DNA of 64,000 nt from positions 62,001-126,000 of the forward strand of contig NZ_JAVRHY010000006.1 of NCBI RefSeq assembly GCF_031846305.1, in the 5' to 3' direction. The DNA comes from Spectribacter acetivorans. GTDB lineage: Bacteria > Pseudomonadota > Gammaproteobacteria > Nevskiales > Salinisphaeraceae. The notes under the pieces were generated by a model. That model was not told the DNA's origin. It saw only the letters and a list, made by a program, of their open reading frames with translations, and did no database searches. Each line of letters begins with the position of its first letter. The stretch's first letter is position 1. The translations under genes and the position numbers were made by a program. Of this stretch, positions 25,241 through 33,755 are shown piece after piece.

Positions 25241-26117
25241 GCGCCTTGTTGCGAATCTTCACGCCACGCTGCCCACCTTGGACAGCCAGGGCGTCAATCA
25301 TCTTCTCGAGGACAGCGAGAAGCTATCCCTGATCCGCTTCCATACCCGGGTGATCTTGCAATCCTTTCACCCGGGGATACAGACCAGCAGCGCATCAACC
25401 CTTCTCCAAGGAGCACTCTCTCGTCTTGACTTGTCATCCCCGAGGCATGGGATCCGACTGTCATCCAGCCAGTATCTCGCGGATCATCTGGACCTGTTTG
25501 ACGAATGGGCCCTGCAGAGCGCCAATCTCACGGCGCGCCTGCTAGCTGGCGCCGACTCGTCCGCGCCCCAGGTATTCACGCTGCACAACCACTGCCTCCA
25601 TCGTCTGTGCACCAAGCTGGATGCGCGACGGGCGGGAACACAATTCGAAAACCCCTTCGGCAAGCCCATCGAAGTCCGCGCGGCCCTGGGCCTTGATGAA
25701 TGTCTGCGGTATATGCTGTTGAGCGCCTCATTCATCAACGACACCAATCGCAGCCTCGATAACCAGGCGACCGAAGCGTTTTGCTTGTTGATTTCTAAGC
25801 TTATACCCCAGGCAGTTTATGCCTACGCGATGACTTGTGGCGAATCGCCGTTGGCCGCCCGCCATCTCGTTCCGCAGGTTCGCCGCCAGCTTATTACCTG
25901 GTGGTCGGATCGTGAGGTTGACCAGGCCTCAGATATCATTGACCGTGTCGCCGATTTTGATGCCGTGATCCCCGGCAACCGCAACTTCCAGTATTTGTTC
26001 GGGCCCGCTGTGCCGCTCTACGGGGAGTTCTTCCCTCGGCATTACCATCTCGTCAATCTCGCGATTTCCCTGCGCGACGCCCGCTCTCGCGGCCTCCCCG
26101 CTACTATTGGGAGCTAA
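25212..26117 (+). CDS. Hypothetical protein, overlaps the preceding gene
   Basis: 301 residues. The start lies inside the end of the upstream gene, with TAGGA 12 nt before the ATG, so translation is probably coupled. It is mainly helical, with phrases such as LLEDSEKLSLIRFHTRVILQ and FFPRHYHLVNLAISLRDA. No family recognised. It ends where a small minus-strand reading frame begins to overlap. Confidence 0.65.
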   Translation: MSSLSPDIDERLVANLHATLPTLDSQGVNHLLEDSEKLSLIRFHTRVILQSFHPGIQTSSASTLLQGALSRLDLSSPRHGIRLSSSQYLADHLDLFDEWALQSANLTARLLAGADSSAPQVFTLHNHCLHRLCTKLDARRAGTQFENPFGKPIEVRAALGLDECLRYMLLSASFINDTNRSLDNQATEAFCLLISKLIPQAVYAYAMTCGESPLAARHLVPQVRRQLITWWSDREVDQASDIIDRVADFDAVIPGNRNFQYLFGPAVPLYGEFFPRHYHLVNLAISLRDARSRGLPATIGS

Positions 26118-26415
26118 CCTCCCGCATTGATTGGGGCAGCCTTCCGGCCTTCTCGGCATCCGACGCCGCGTCGTCCTCGTAATTCGGCCAATGGCCTATC
26201 TCATCCTGCTGCGATCGTCCAAACTCAGGGATAGTCACTTCTTCCGTGGCTTCTGGCGCCGTCCAGCATCCTGACACTTTTATCATTCGCATAACGTCAA
26301 TATCCTCGTTGGCCTGGGTGATCCACACTACCCCGATCCACAGGATTGCAACTGCCCATGAATGATCCGCAAATCGACCCCGTAGGCGCCATCCGCGGAC
26401 TTCTCGAGCAAGCAT
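26104..26415 (-). CDS. Possible small membrane-anchored protein
   Basis: 103 residues with one hydrophobic segment (WAVAILWIGVVWITQA) and an acidic tail. It fills a gap of 240 bp that otherwise has no gene, but its start overlaps the SCP2-like gene by 58 nt on the other strand and no good ribosome binding site is visible. The neighbourhood is rich in small single-helix membrane proteins, which supports it slightly. Confidence 0.35.
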   Translation of the reverse strand: MLAREVRGWRLRGRFADHSWAVAILWIGVVWITQANEDIDVMRMIKVSGCWTAPEATEEVTIPEFGRSQQDEIGHWPNYEDDAASDAEKAGRLPQSMREVSSQ

Positions 26416-26708
26416 CCGACGCCCAGTGCGAACATCTGTCCGGCACCATCCAACTCTATATCTCCGGGCACCCTGTCTGCGTGACCATCAACCACGGGCG
26501 ATTCGAGGCCCAGTACGACCAGCACGAAAGCCCCGACACGATCATCACCATGGGCGCTGACACTTTCGACAGACTCCTGAGCTCGGCGGTCAATGCTCGC
26601 CAGGCCTTGCAGAACGGGGACGCCACCATTCGCGGCGATCTCTTGTTTCTCTACCGGGTCATGCTGGCCTTCGACCTTCACCACCTGACGTTTTTCCAGC
26701 GGTCTTAG
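26358..26708 (+). CDS. SCP2-like sterol/lipid-binding domain protein
   Basis: 116 residues from ATG 26358 with AGGA 12 nt upstream; a TTG at 26346 is an in-frame alternative. The pattern GTIQLYISGHPVCVTINHGRFEA...SPDTIITMGADTFDRLLSS...NGDATIRGDLLFLYRV matches SCP2 domains, which bind lipids or act as accessory factors such as UbiJ. No other lipid gene is nearby and its role on a plasmid is unclear. Confidence 0.7.
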   Translation: MNDPQIDPVGAIRGLLEQASDAQCEHLSGTIQLYISGHPVCVTINHGRFEAQYDQHESPDTIITMGADTFDRLLSSAVNARQALQNGDATIRGDLLFLYRVMLAFDLHHLTFFQRS

Positions 26709-26824
26709 CCTCGTTTAACAGGCCAATGCCCGTGGTCCATCCGGCTAGGATTTGATTGTCAGCACTTGCACTTTCCTGAATTCGGGAATGCTGTTGGCCT
26801 GCAAGCCAAACCACGGAGCGCCTG

Positions 26825-27667
26825 ATGCCGAGATTTAAGACCGCCCTTATGTTCATGGCCGCGAGCTTGTTCTCGCTGGCCGCCCTGCCCACTCATGCAC
26901 TGACCATCGCAAGCTGGAATGCCAAGCATTTGGGGTGGGGCGAAAAGAGAAACTGGAGCCAGTCGGCCCAGGTCATTGCCGACTACGATTTTGTCGCGGT
27001 CCAGGAGGTTCACGGCGAGGACGGGGTCAAACGCCTGATCAGCGAACTTGAACAAACCACCAGCACGCCATGGTCATACGTCATGAGCCGGAAGTCCGTA
27101 GGCCGCGGCCGCTATACCGAGGACTACGTCTTTCTCTGGCAGGAACAGCGAGTCAACTTCGACGGCGGTGCTGTGTTGTATCTCGACCCGGGTGACGTAT
27201 TCGCTCGCGAGCCGTTTGCGGCACGCTTTTCATCCGAGGATGGGGCTCTGAAGTGGACCGCAGCCACGGTGCACATCATCTACGGGGACTCGAAAGCCGA
27301 GCGCATCGAAGAAAACTCCGAGCTCGACGAGTATGCCAACTGGCTCATCGAGTCCGTGAGTGAGGGCACGCCGGTGCTCATCATGGGGGACTTCAATCTT
27401 CCGCCTGACTCCCGCGGATTCAACGGCTTGAAAAAGACATTCAGGCCGGCCATCACCCGCGGCGCCACGACCCTGAGCTCCATCGACGGCCGCTTTGCCA
27501 ATCTCTACGACAATATCTGGTTATCCCCGTCCCAACTAAAACGTGCCGGTTGGCCCAACCTTGCCGCCGGCATCGATCGCTTCCCCCAGCGTCTTGGTCT
27601 CACCCATGAGAACGCCCGCAAGCATGTCAGCGACCATGCGCCGGTCTACCTTCGTGTACCCAGATAG
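26825..27667 (+). CDS. Exported endonuclease/exonuclease/phosphatase (DNase I-like) protein
   Basis: 280 residues with a signal peptide (MPRFKTALMFMAASLFSLAALPTHA). The DNase I/EEP fold motifs are present: ASWNAKHLG (Asn ligand, about 29-37), VQEVHG (metal-binding Glu, about 59-64), MGDFNLPP (about 188-195) and VSDHAPVY (about 270-277). A secreted or periplasmic nuclease is the most likely product. GGAG lies 6 nt before the ATG. It is a single-gene unit between the SCP2-like gene and the tnpB insertion. It may help nutrient scavenging from DNA or degrade incoming DNA. Confidence 0.85.
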   Translation: MPRFKTALMFMAASLFSLAALPTHALTIASWNAKHLGWGEKRNWSQSAQVIADYDFVAVQEVHGEDGVKRLISELEQTTSTPWSYVMSRKSVGRGRYTEDYVFLWQEQRVNFDGGAVLYLDPGDVFAREPFAARFSSEDGALKWTAATVHIIYGDSKAERIEENSELDEYANWLIESVSEGTPVLIMGDFNLPPDSRGFNGLKKTFRPAITRGATTLSSIDGRFANLYDNIWLSPSQLKRAGWPNLAAGIDRFPQRLGLTHENARKHVSDHAPVYLRVPR

Positions 27668-27715
27668 CCTCGGGCAAAGATCTCGAACTCGATTGTGTTC
27701 GTTGGAGTTCCACCC

Positions 27716-28984
27716 TCACCCCGTCACCGCGGTGGGTTCTGCGGCATCCGGGGCGGGATTGATTCGCGCTTCGCAGGCCGCCGGGGCGAGCACAGCCGGT
27801 GCCGCGTCACCACACGGGATCGTCCGGCCTCCACGCGCCTGACGTTCCGGCCTCCCGCCGGTAGCAAGTCGCTGGATATTGATCGCGGCGTTCACGTCGC
27901 GATCGTGGGTCGCCCCGCAGGCGGGGCAGGACCAGTGCCGCATGGACAACGGCATCGCCGTCATCCGGTGGCCGCACCCCGAGCAGGTCTTGCTCGTGGG
28001 CGCCCACCGGTCAATCACCACCACCTCGCGGCCGCCCCAGGCGGCCTTATAGGTGAGCTGCCGGCGCAGCTCGGTCCAGGCGGCATCGGCAATCGATAAC
28101 GCCAGGTGGTGGTTGGACAGCATGCCCCGCACATTCAGGTCCTCGACGCCGATGACTTGGTTGTCGTCGATCAAGCGCCGGGTGAGCTGATGCAGGGTGT
28201 GGGTGCGCCGGTTGGCAATGCGCTCGTGGATCGAGGCGACTTTGCGGCGTTGGCGGTGCCACCGGGCCGAGCCCTTGCGCTTGCGCGCCAGGGCCCGCTG
28301 CTGGCGCTTGAGGCGCCGTAAATCATCCCGGTAATGGCGGGGTGCCAGCGTCCGATCCCCGCGGCTGGTGACCACGAGATCACGCAGGCCCAGATCAATG
28401 CCCACGGACCGGTGAGCCGCCGGCGCCACCGCCGGGGCGGCTTCTTCGCACATGAAGGTGACGAAGTATTTGCCGGTGGCGCTGCGACGCAGGGTGACCA
28501 TCTTCGGTATGCCGCCCGGGGTGCGCGACCACCGGAGCTTGATCTCGCCCAGCCCGGGCAGCTTCAGGTAACCGGGCCGATAGGCCCGGTGCACCTGGCG
28601 CTGATCCAGCTGAAAGCGGATCGCCTGCGCATGGCCCCGCTTTTTGAAGCGCGGGTAGCGCGCCCGGCCGGCGAAGAAGTTGCTGAAGGCCCGATCCTGG
28701 TCCCGAAGCGCCTGGGTGAGCACCGTCGCCGGGGTGGCTTTGAGCCAGGCATACCGGTGGGTGCGCTTCAATGTCGTGAGCAGCCGGGAGATATCCACGC
28801 CCGACCGAGACGCGCCGCGCCGGCGCCAGGCCTTGCTGCGCGCGTTGAGGCCGAAATTCCAGACCCAGCGGGCGGCGCCGAAATGGCAGGCCAAGGCCCG
28901 CTGCTGCGCCGGGGTCGGGTAGCACCGGAACTTGTAGGCCCGCTGGATCAGCCGGGGGCTGCCGTTGTGGGGTTGTATGCCCAT
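27716..28984 (-). CDS. tnpB: TnpB, RNA-guided nuclease of an IS200/IS605-type element
   Basis: 422 residues. The OrfB/HTH N-terminus (IQRAYKFRCYPTPAQQRAL) is followed by a RuvC domain with D197 in VGIDLGLRDL, E281 in GVEDLNVRGM and DRDVNAAINI (D361/D363). The zinc ribbon is C334xxC337...C353xxC356. All catalytic residues are intact. TnpB cuts DNA guided by an omega-RNA encoded at the element's right end, here expected around 27670-27800 on the minus strand. No tnpA transposase is present, so the copy cannot move by itself. The gene looks more GC-rich than its flanks. The 47 bp between the EEP gene and tnpB probably hold the element's right end. Confidence 0.94.
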   Translation of the reverse strand: MGIQPHNGSPRLIQRAYKFRCYPTPAQQRALACHFGAARWVWNFGLNARSKAWRRRGASRSGVDISRLLTTLKRTHRYAWLKATPATVLTQALRDQDRAFSNFFAGRARYPRFKKRGHAQAIRFQLDQRQVHRAYRPGYLKLPGLGEIKLRWSRTPGGIPKMVTLRRSATGKYFVTFMCEEAAPAVAPAAHRSVGIDLGLRDLVVTSRGDRTLAPRHYRDDLRRLKRQQRALARKRKGSARWHRQRRKVASIHERIANRRTHTLHQLTRRLIDDNQVIGVEDLNVRGMLSNHHLALSIADAAWTELRRQLTYKAAWGGREVVVIDRWAPTSKTCSGCGHRMTAMPLSMRHWSCPACGATHDRDVNAAINIQRLATGGRPERQARGGRTIPCGDAAPAVLAPAACEARINPAPDAAEPTAVTG

Positions 28985-29256
28985 ACACCCCGACGCTACA
29001 CCAAAAGGCCGCGCGAATCACGGGTGTCACGGGCACCACCTGGCCCCTGGTCCGGACCGCGCCGCGGGCGCTTCGCGTGCCTACCCGGGGGCTCGAAGGC
29101 GTCCTGCCTTCTCGAATGATTTCGTTTCTTGCACGATAAAACCGGGCGCTCCCCAAGCCGGGCACGATAGAGTGGTCACGACGCTGAAAGGCGTCATCCC
29201 TCTCCCGCTACATACGGCCGTCGCGTCCTTGGCGTGACGGCCACTTTGTTTCCGGC
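28985..29256. other. Intergenic region between tnpB and the next gene
   Basis: About 270 bp without a convincing gene. TGTATGCCCATACA at 28975-28988, near the tnpB start, could form a small hairpin. The left end of the TnpB element should lie here, but I could not fix it. Several short frames cross it and none looks coding. Confidence 0.4.
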
Positions 29257-29285
29257 TTGCATTTTTCACCCGCCAGGCTTCAATG
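29257..29285 (+). promoter_or_regulatory. TTGCAT-type promoter
   Basis: TTGCAT (29257-29262), 17 nt, TCAATG (29280-29285), 6 nt, ATG 29292. Together with the absence of a ribosome binding site this favours leaderless translation from 29292 over the ATG at 29283. Confidence 0.5.
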
Positions 29286-29291
29286 CCAGCC

Positions 29292-30368
29292 ATGATTCCT
29301 GAGTATATTCATCATCCGCTGTATCTCGTGGTCAATGTCACCGGGCCTTTGTCGCCCGGTGCTGATCTGACGCGTGACGACATCCAGCGACTGCTCCCCG
29401 AGGTATCGCGGCTTTATCCCGAGTTGGCGATCACGTCACTGTCGGGTGCTTCCGGGCTCATGCTCACCTACGAACTGCAACAGCAGGGCATGTTCCTGTT
29501 ACGCCGATTTCTTCAGGCTCAGCGACAGGGCCCTGCGGCTCTGGCGCGATGCACGCCCCACCGCCCAGAAAAACCGGCGAATGTCTGGCCCAGCTTCTAT
29601 GTGATGCCGCTCTCGGCAAGTGGCCGGGCCCGCACCCCTTCCCCTCACATGGATGCCGGTGACCAACGCCCGATGGTTGAGGGCCGACGGCTAAGCGAGG
29701 GGCTTCGGGATTGCCTGACGGCGCGCCTTGAGCAGACCGTTCAGGCCGCCGGCATACACACACTGGGGAGCTTTCTTTCCGTGCCCATGCTCGACGTCAA
29801 GCACTGGCATGAGGCAGGGCGTTTCTTTGCGAGCATCGCTGAAAAAAAATCGGTTCATTTGCACACCCAAAACCAGCTTCATTTGCACTATGACCCTGAC
29901 TGTTCAGAGGCGGTGCGCATCCCGTTCCATACGCCCGAGCAATGGGCGGGCATGGGCTTTACTCCAAACACCTATTATCAGCTCCGCCGGGAGCTCACCC
30001 GCTATCACATGGTGCTGACCAGCCTCTTCGATATTCCTGTCGAGATCCTACGGGCATCGCCCAAAGTCGATTTCAATGATGCAGGCAGTGTGCACGCGCT
30101 GGCTCACGCGTTGCGCCTGAACGAACCCTGGCTGACCCAGCGCCGCCCGATGCCGCCGCCCGACAATGAGTCCTGGCTTTCCGTTGCCCCCATGGACTGT
30201 GTCGGGGATTTGATGCCCGGCTACGAGCTCTACCAGTCCAATGGCCACCGACGCGATTTACTTGCCTCGTATTACCCGGTGCTTCCTCAGAGCCGTTCGG
30301 CGCTGCAGGCTCATTTGCGAGAAGAAGCAAAGCGCCGCGGCCAGGCCCTCGAGTTTCTCGACAGCTGA
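29292..30368 (+). CDS. Hypothetical protein
   Basis: About 358 residues; ATG 29283 is an alternative start. No membrane segment or enzymatic motif is visible. The middle has an HLHTQNQLHLHYDPD stretch (about 195-209), and the last 100 residues are charged. It sits 37 bp upstream of the RecJ-like gene, which has its own promoter. No function can be assigned. Confidence 0.65.
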   Translation: MIPEYIHHPLYLVVNVTGPLSPGADLTRDDIQRLLPEVSRLYPELAITSLSGASGLMLTYELQQQGMFLLRRFLQAQRQGPAALARCTPHRPEKPANVWPSFYVMPLSASGRARTPSPHMDAGDQRPMVEGRRLSEGLRDCLTARLEQTVQAAGIHTLGSFLSVPMLDVKHWHEAGRFFASIAEKKSVHLHTQNQLHLHYDPDCSEAVRIPFHTPEQWAGMGFTPNTYYQLRRELTRYHMVLTSLFDIPVEILRASPKVDFNDAGSVHALAHALRLNEPWLTQRRPMPPPDNESWLSVAPMDCVGDLMPGYELYQSNGHRRDLLASYYPVLPQSRSALQAHLREEAKRRGQALEFLDS

Positions 30369-30397
30369 TTGCAAATCGCTCAAGTCGTGGCTTGATA
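30369..30397 (+). promoter_or_regulatory. TTGCAA-type promoter of the RecJ-like gene
   Basis: TTGCAA (30369-30374), 17 nt, TTGATA (30392-30397), 7 nt, ATG 30405. No ribosome binding site is present, as for the related promoters in this window. Confidence 0.5.
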
Positions 30398-30404
30398 TAT
30401 GCTC

Positions 30405-32216
30405 ATGAACGACCTTTCCTTCGAACCCCGGATTCAGGCTCGCCCTATCCATGCGCCATCGTTTCAGGCCGCCCTGGCGGCGGGCTATTCCCCGCTTCTT
30501 GCCCGCGTCATAGCCGGCCGGGCCATGGCCGAGCCCAATGCGGATCTCAAGGTTCAGCCGACCCTGGACGACCTGTCCCATCCGGGCTCATTGCCGGACA
30601 TCGAATCCGCGGCAAAACGCATTGCCAAGGCAGTTCTATGTCACGAGACGATCGCCATCAATACCGACTTCGATGTCGATGGCTCAAGCTCTGCCGCGGT
30701 ACTGCTTTACGCGCTCGAGCACCTCTTCGGTCTGCCTCCCGAGCATATCCAGTTCTACGTCGGCCACCGACTCAAGGAAGGATACGGCCTTTCGGACCCG
30801 GTCGCCGATCGCATTCTCGAGGCACCGACCCGCCCGACCCTGGTCGTCACCGCCGACCATGGGTCCTCAGATGAAGCGCGTATCGCACGACTTGCCGAGG
30901 CCGGCATCGAGGTCATCGTGACCGATCACCACGGCATTCCGACTGACGGCGTGCCCAGGAGTGCCTCATGCGTGGTCTCCCCTGCCCGCGAAGATTCCAG
31001 CTATCCCGACCGGACCATTTGTGGTGCGATGGTGGCCTTCTTGCTGGTATGCGCGGTACGCAAGCAACTCATGGCGCTGGGGTACTTTGAGTCGCAGCCG
31101 CCACCGCTTGCCTCGCTTCTGGGCTACGTCGGGCTCGCGACAGTAGCCGACTGCGTGGACCTTCGCAGCGTCAACAACCGCGCGGTGATCCTATCGGCCT
31201 TGCGTCAGATCAACGCCGGACAGCGCCCGTGTTGGCGGGTATTCAAGCAACGCACTGGCCACGACGACAAGCCGGTGACCGCCGAGACCCTGGCATTCTC
31301 GCTGGCCCCCTATCTCAACAGTCGCTCGCGGGTTGACGATGCCACCGTCTCTGTGCGGTTTCTTCTTTCCACCACGGATCAGCAGGCACACCAGTTCTGG
31401 GACCTGCTCGAACAGGCCAATAACGAGCGCAAGGCCATCGAAAAGGCGATGAAGTCTCAGGCGGTTGCCGCCGTCGCCCCCACCATCAGCCAGGGCCAGC
31501 TATCCATCGTCTACTTTGGTGGCAAAGACTTCAGCGCCGGCGTTCACGGTATTGTCGCGTCTCGGCTGGTTGAGCAGTTCGGCCGAGTCACGGCCTTGTT
31601 CTCTCCCGACGCTGATGCCCAGATGATCACGGGCTCTTGTCGCTCGATCCCGGGCTGCCATGTTCGTAACGCCCTGGACCATGTAGCCGCCGCTCATCCG
31701 GACATGCTGGTTCGCTATGGCGGGCATGCTGGCGCCGCGGGCCTGAAGATTCGTCGCGCCGATCTTGATACGTTCCGCACCGCATTCGAGCACGCGGTGG
31801 CCCAGCAGATCACCACGTCAGACATTGGCCCCCGGCTGTTCACCGATGGTGAGCTCAATCCCGAAGACATTCGGCCATCACTGCTTGACGAGCTCGATCA
31901 GCTCGAGCCTTTTGGTCGCGAATTCGAAGCCACGACCTTCGTCGGAGAATTCCGGTGCGATACCGTGAAGCGCATCGGTGACGGCACCCATCTCAAGCTC
32001 ACCCTCGAAAGCCGCGGGCATCACTTTGATGCGATCTGGTTTCGAGCCCAGAACGAGGATGACCCGCCGGCGATTGCCCCGGGACAGAATGCGAGCTTTG
32101 TGTTCGCCCCACGAGCGAATCACTGGCGCGGCGAAAAACGTCTGCAACTCGTCGTCGAGCATGCTGCCGATATCAGCACGCCTGCAGTTGCCAACCCACA
32201 GTCAATCCCCGCATAG
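30405..32216 (+). CDS. RecJ-like single-strand DNA exonuclease (DHH family)
   Basis: 603 residues from ATG 30405; an ATG at 30399 is in frame. DHH motifs are visible: INTDFDVDGSSSAAVL (motif I, about 86-101), VTADHGSSD (about 151-159), VTDHHGIP (the DHH box, about 173-180), and the DHHA1-like GGHAGAAGL near residue 440. The C-terminus carries an OB-like domain as in RecJ. RecJ degrades single-stranded DNA 5' to 3' in mismatch and recombination repair. Motif I reads DFDVDG rather than the usual DYDVDG. A small membrane protein gene follows after 10 bp. Confidence 0.9.
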   Translation: MNDLSFEPRIQARPIHAPSFQAALAAGYSPLLARVIAGRAMAEPNADLKVQPTLDDLSHPGSLPDIESAAKRIAKAVLCHETIAINTDFDVDGSSSAAVLLYALEHLFGLPPEHIQFYVGHRLKEGYGLSDPVADRILEAPTRPTLVVTADHGSSDEARIARLAEAGIEVIVTDHHGIPTDGVPRSASCVVSPAREDSSYPDRTICGAMVAFLLVCAVRKQLMALGYFESQPPPLASLLGYVGLATVADCVDLRSVNNRAVILSALRQINAGQRPCWRVFKQRTGHDDKPVTAETLAFSLAPYLNSRSRVDDATVSVRFLLSTTDQQAHQFWDLLEQANNERKAIEKAMKSQAVAAVAPTISQGQLSIVYFGGKDFSAGVHGIVASRLVEQFGRVTALFSPDADAQMITGSCRSIPGCHVRNALDHVAAAHPDMLVRYGGHAGAAGLKIRRADLDTFRTAFEHAVAQQITTSDIGPRLFTDGELNPEDIRPSLLDELDQLEPFGREFEATTFVGEFRCDTVKRIGDGTHLKLTLESRGHHFDAIWFRAQNEDDPPAIAPGQNASFVFAPRANHWRGEKRLQLVVEHAADISTPAVANPQSIPA

Positions 32217-32226
32217 TCTGAGTGTG

Positions 32227-32472
32227 ATGACCACCACGTCCCTCAACGCACGGGTTTTCGACGCCTGGCTGGCGATGCTGGCGACCTTGGTGCAGTTCGG
32301 CCTCCTTCTTGCTCACGGCCCTTCCGTTGGGCTCGATTGGCTTTTAACGCCAGCGATCGCGTTGCTTGTGTTCTGTGCGCTCGTCGGGGCCAACATCACC
32401 TGGACGCCACTCGTGAGGCGCTATCTTCAGGTTCTGATCCAGAGGCTTGCCAAGCGGCTGTCCTGGCGCTAA
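32227..32472 (+). CDS. Small membrane protein
   Basis: 81 residues from ATG 32227 with two hydrophobic segments (AWLAMLATLVQFGLLLA, WLLTPAIALLVFCALVGANI) and a basic C-terminus. TAGTCT at 32214-32219 lies 7 nt before the start, so it may have its own promoter. No family recognised. Confidence 0.55.
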   Translation: MTTTSLNARVFDAWLAMLATLVQFGLLLAHGPSVGLDWLLTPAIALLVFCALVGANITWTPLVRRYLQVLIQRLAKRLSWR

Positions 32473-32726
32473 GGTAGAGATCGGCAGTCCCGCTGCCGCC
32501 CAAGTCGCTCAATGCCGGCCTCCGGCCCTTACGACTCCCAAGCCAACCCCTGGCTTTTGTATCAACCTCACAGCCACTCGGCTGCCTGAACGATTGCGCC
32601 TGGCTATCGCCGGCCACTCCCATATCTTTCAATGTTTCCATAGTCGACTGATCGACCCCTCGGGGTCCCTATTGCCCTCGGGCCTCCCAACGTCTTTCCA
32701 TTCATTTTCGACAGGAGGCCCACATC
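32473..32726. other. Intergenic region
   Basis: About 250 bp with no supported gene. Short inverted repeats occur (for example GACCCCTCGGGGTC around 32655-32668). The final 25 bp carry AGGAGG before ATG 32727. Confidence 0.4.
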
Positions 32727-33503
32727 ATGGGTTGTGAACAACTACTTGAGGTGACCACCGCTGGCGCATTATGGCCGGCCAAGCCGGGTATTGATCCCGC
32801 ATTCGAGCGTGTCGAGGCAGCACTTTGTCGATACACCATCGAAGACCGTTTCTTCATCCAGGTTCATACGCAAGATCGCCAGCAGATACTCCAAGCGGTG
32901 TTCTATGACGAGAGAATTGATCTGACCGTTTGCCAGTACCGGCCCGGCCTATCCACCTGGCTACGGCAGATGCCGCATTACCAGCAACTCACCAGTGCCG
33001 CGCGCAGTGCCATCCGCGAATCGCTTCAGCGCTGGATCGATGCTGGCGCGCTTGGTCATCAGAACCAGACCGAGCTGGCCACGAACCTGGCCTACAAGGC
33101 GTTGCAGTTCCGTTTGCCGGGACTGACGCAAGATGTTCCATCCCTGCATCTCGGACAGCTCTACTGGCGGATATCCGATCTGGTATTTCAGCAGCAACGA
33201 TTGGCCGCGCAGCGTGAGCAGTCCACACTTCAGCGATGGGCACACGCGCTGGAATGGGCCTTCTCGGAAGGCCACACCCTGGTGGATCTGGTCACCTCGT
33301 ATCTTGACGAGGAGATGGCGTCAGAGGCGTCGGTCAACCAGGCGAATCAGGCGCATGGGCAGGCCAACCAGCCACCCCACCACTTTCGTGACGCCAGCCA
33401 GGGCAGTCTTCCACACAGCGAAGCCATTCATCGAACGATCGACTTCCCGACGACGGGCGATGGGTTTCGGCCAACCACGCTGCGAGCAGCTGGTCAGGAA
33501 TGA
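32727..33503 (+). CDS. Hypothetical protein
   Basis: 258 residues with AGGAGG about 8 nt before ATG 32727, a strong start. The first 200 residues are helical and soluble; the last 60 are low-complexity (NQANQAHGQANQPPHH). The tail overlaps a minus-strand gene by 183 nt, so either the tail or the other gene's end may not be as read. No family recognised. Confidence 0.65.
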   Translation: MGCEQLLEVTTAGALWPAKPGIDPAFERVEAALCRYTIEDRFFIQVHTQDRQQILQAVFYDERIDLTVCQYRPGLSTWLRQMPHYQQLTSAARSAIRESLQRWIDAGALGHQNQTELATNLAYKALQFRLPGLTQDVPSLHLGQLYWRISDLVFQQQRLAAQREQSTLQRWAHALEWAFSEGHTLVDLVTSYLDEEMASEASVNQANQAHGQANQPPHHFRDASQGSLPHSEAIHRTIDFPTTGDGFRPTTLRAAGQE

Positions 33504-33755
33504 CTCGATGGTCTGATAGGCATAGGTCTCGCACCAATCCGCGCTGTATTCGGCGCCCAGCCTATTGGCGGCGACCTCGCTGGCCCGCTCAGAATGGCTG
33601 CCCTTGGCGATGAGGGCAGCCATTTCCTGGGCCATTTTTTCCACGTAGAGGTCGATGAACGCGTCGCTGAAGGTCAATCCATAGGCCTGAGCCCGGGCCT
33701 TGAACCTGCTACGAAGGCGCGTGATCACCTCGGCATCGCAAACCACCGCGCTCAT
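33321..33755 (-). CDS. Hypothetical protein, coupled to the DsbA-like gene
   Basis: 144 residues. The start overlaps the stop of the DsbA-like gene (ATGA), supporting translation. The first 90 residues are helical; the end has a hydrophobic, possibly membrane-associated stretch (VWKTALAGVTKVVGWLVGLPMRLI). It overlaps the convergent gene at 32727-33503 by 183 nt. Function unknown. Confidence 0.6.
   Translation of the reverse strand: MSAVVCDAEVITRLRSRFKARAQAYGLTFSDAFIDLYVEKMAQEMAALIAKGSHSERASEVAANRLGAEYSADWCETYAYQTIESFLTSCSQRGWPKPIARRREVDRSMNGFAVWKTALAGVTKVVGWLVGLPMRLIRLVDRRL

Noticed and set aside
28395..29165. Long minus-strand frame of 256 codons over tnpB
   Set aside because: It is an out-of-frame reading of the GC-rich tnpB gene, whose own frame has intact catalytic motifs.
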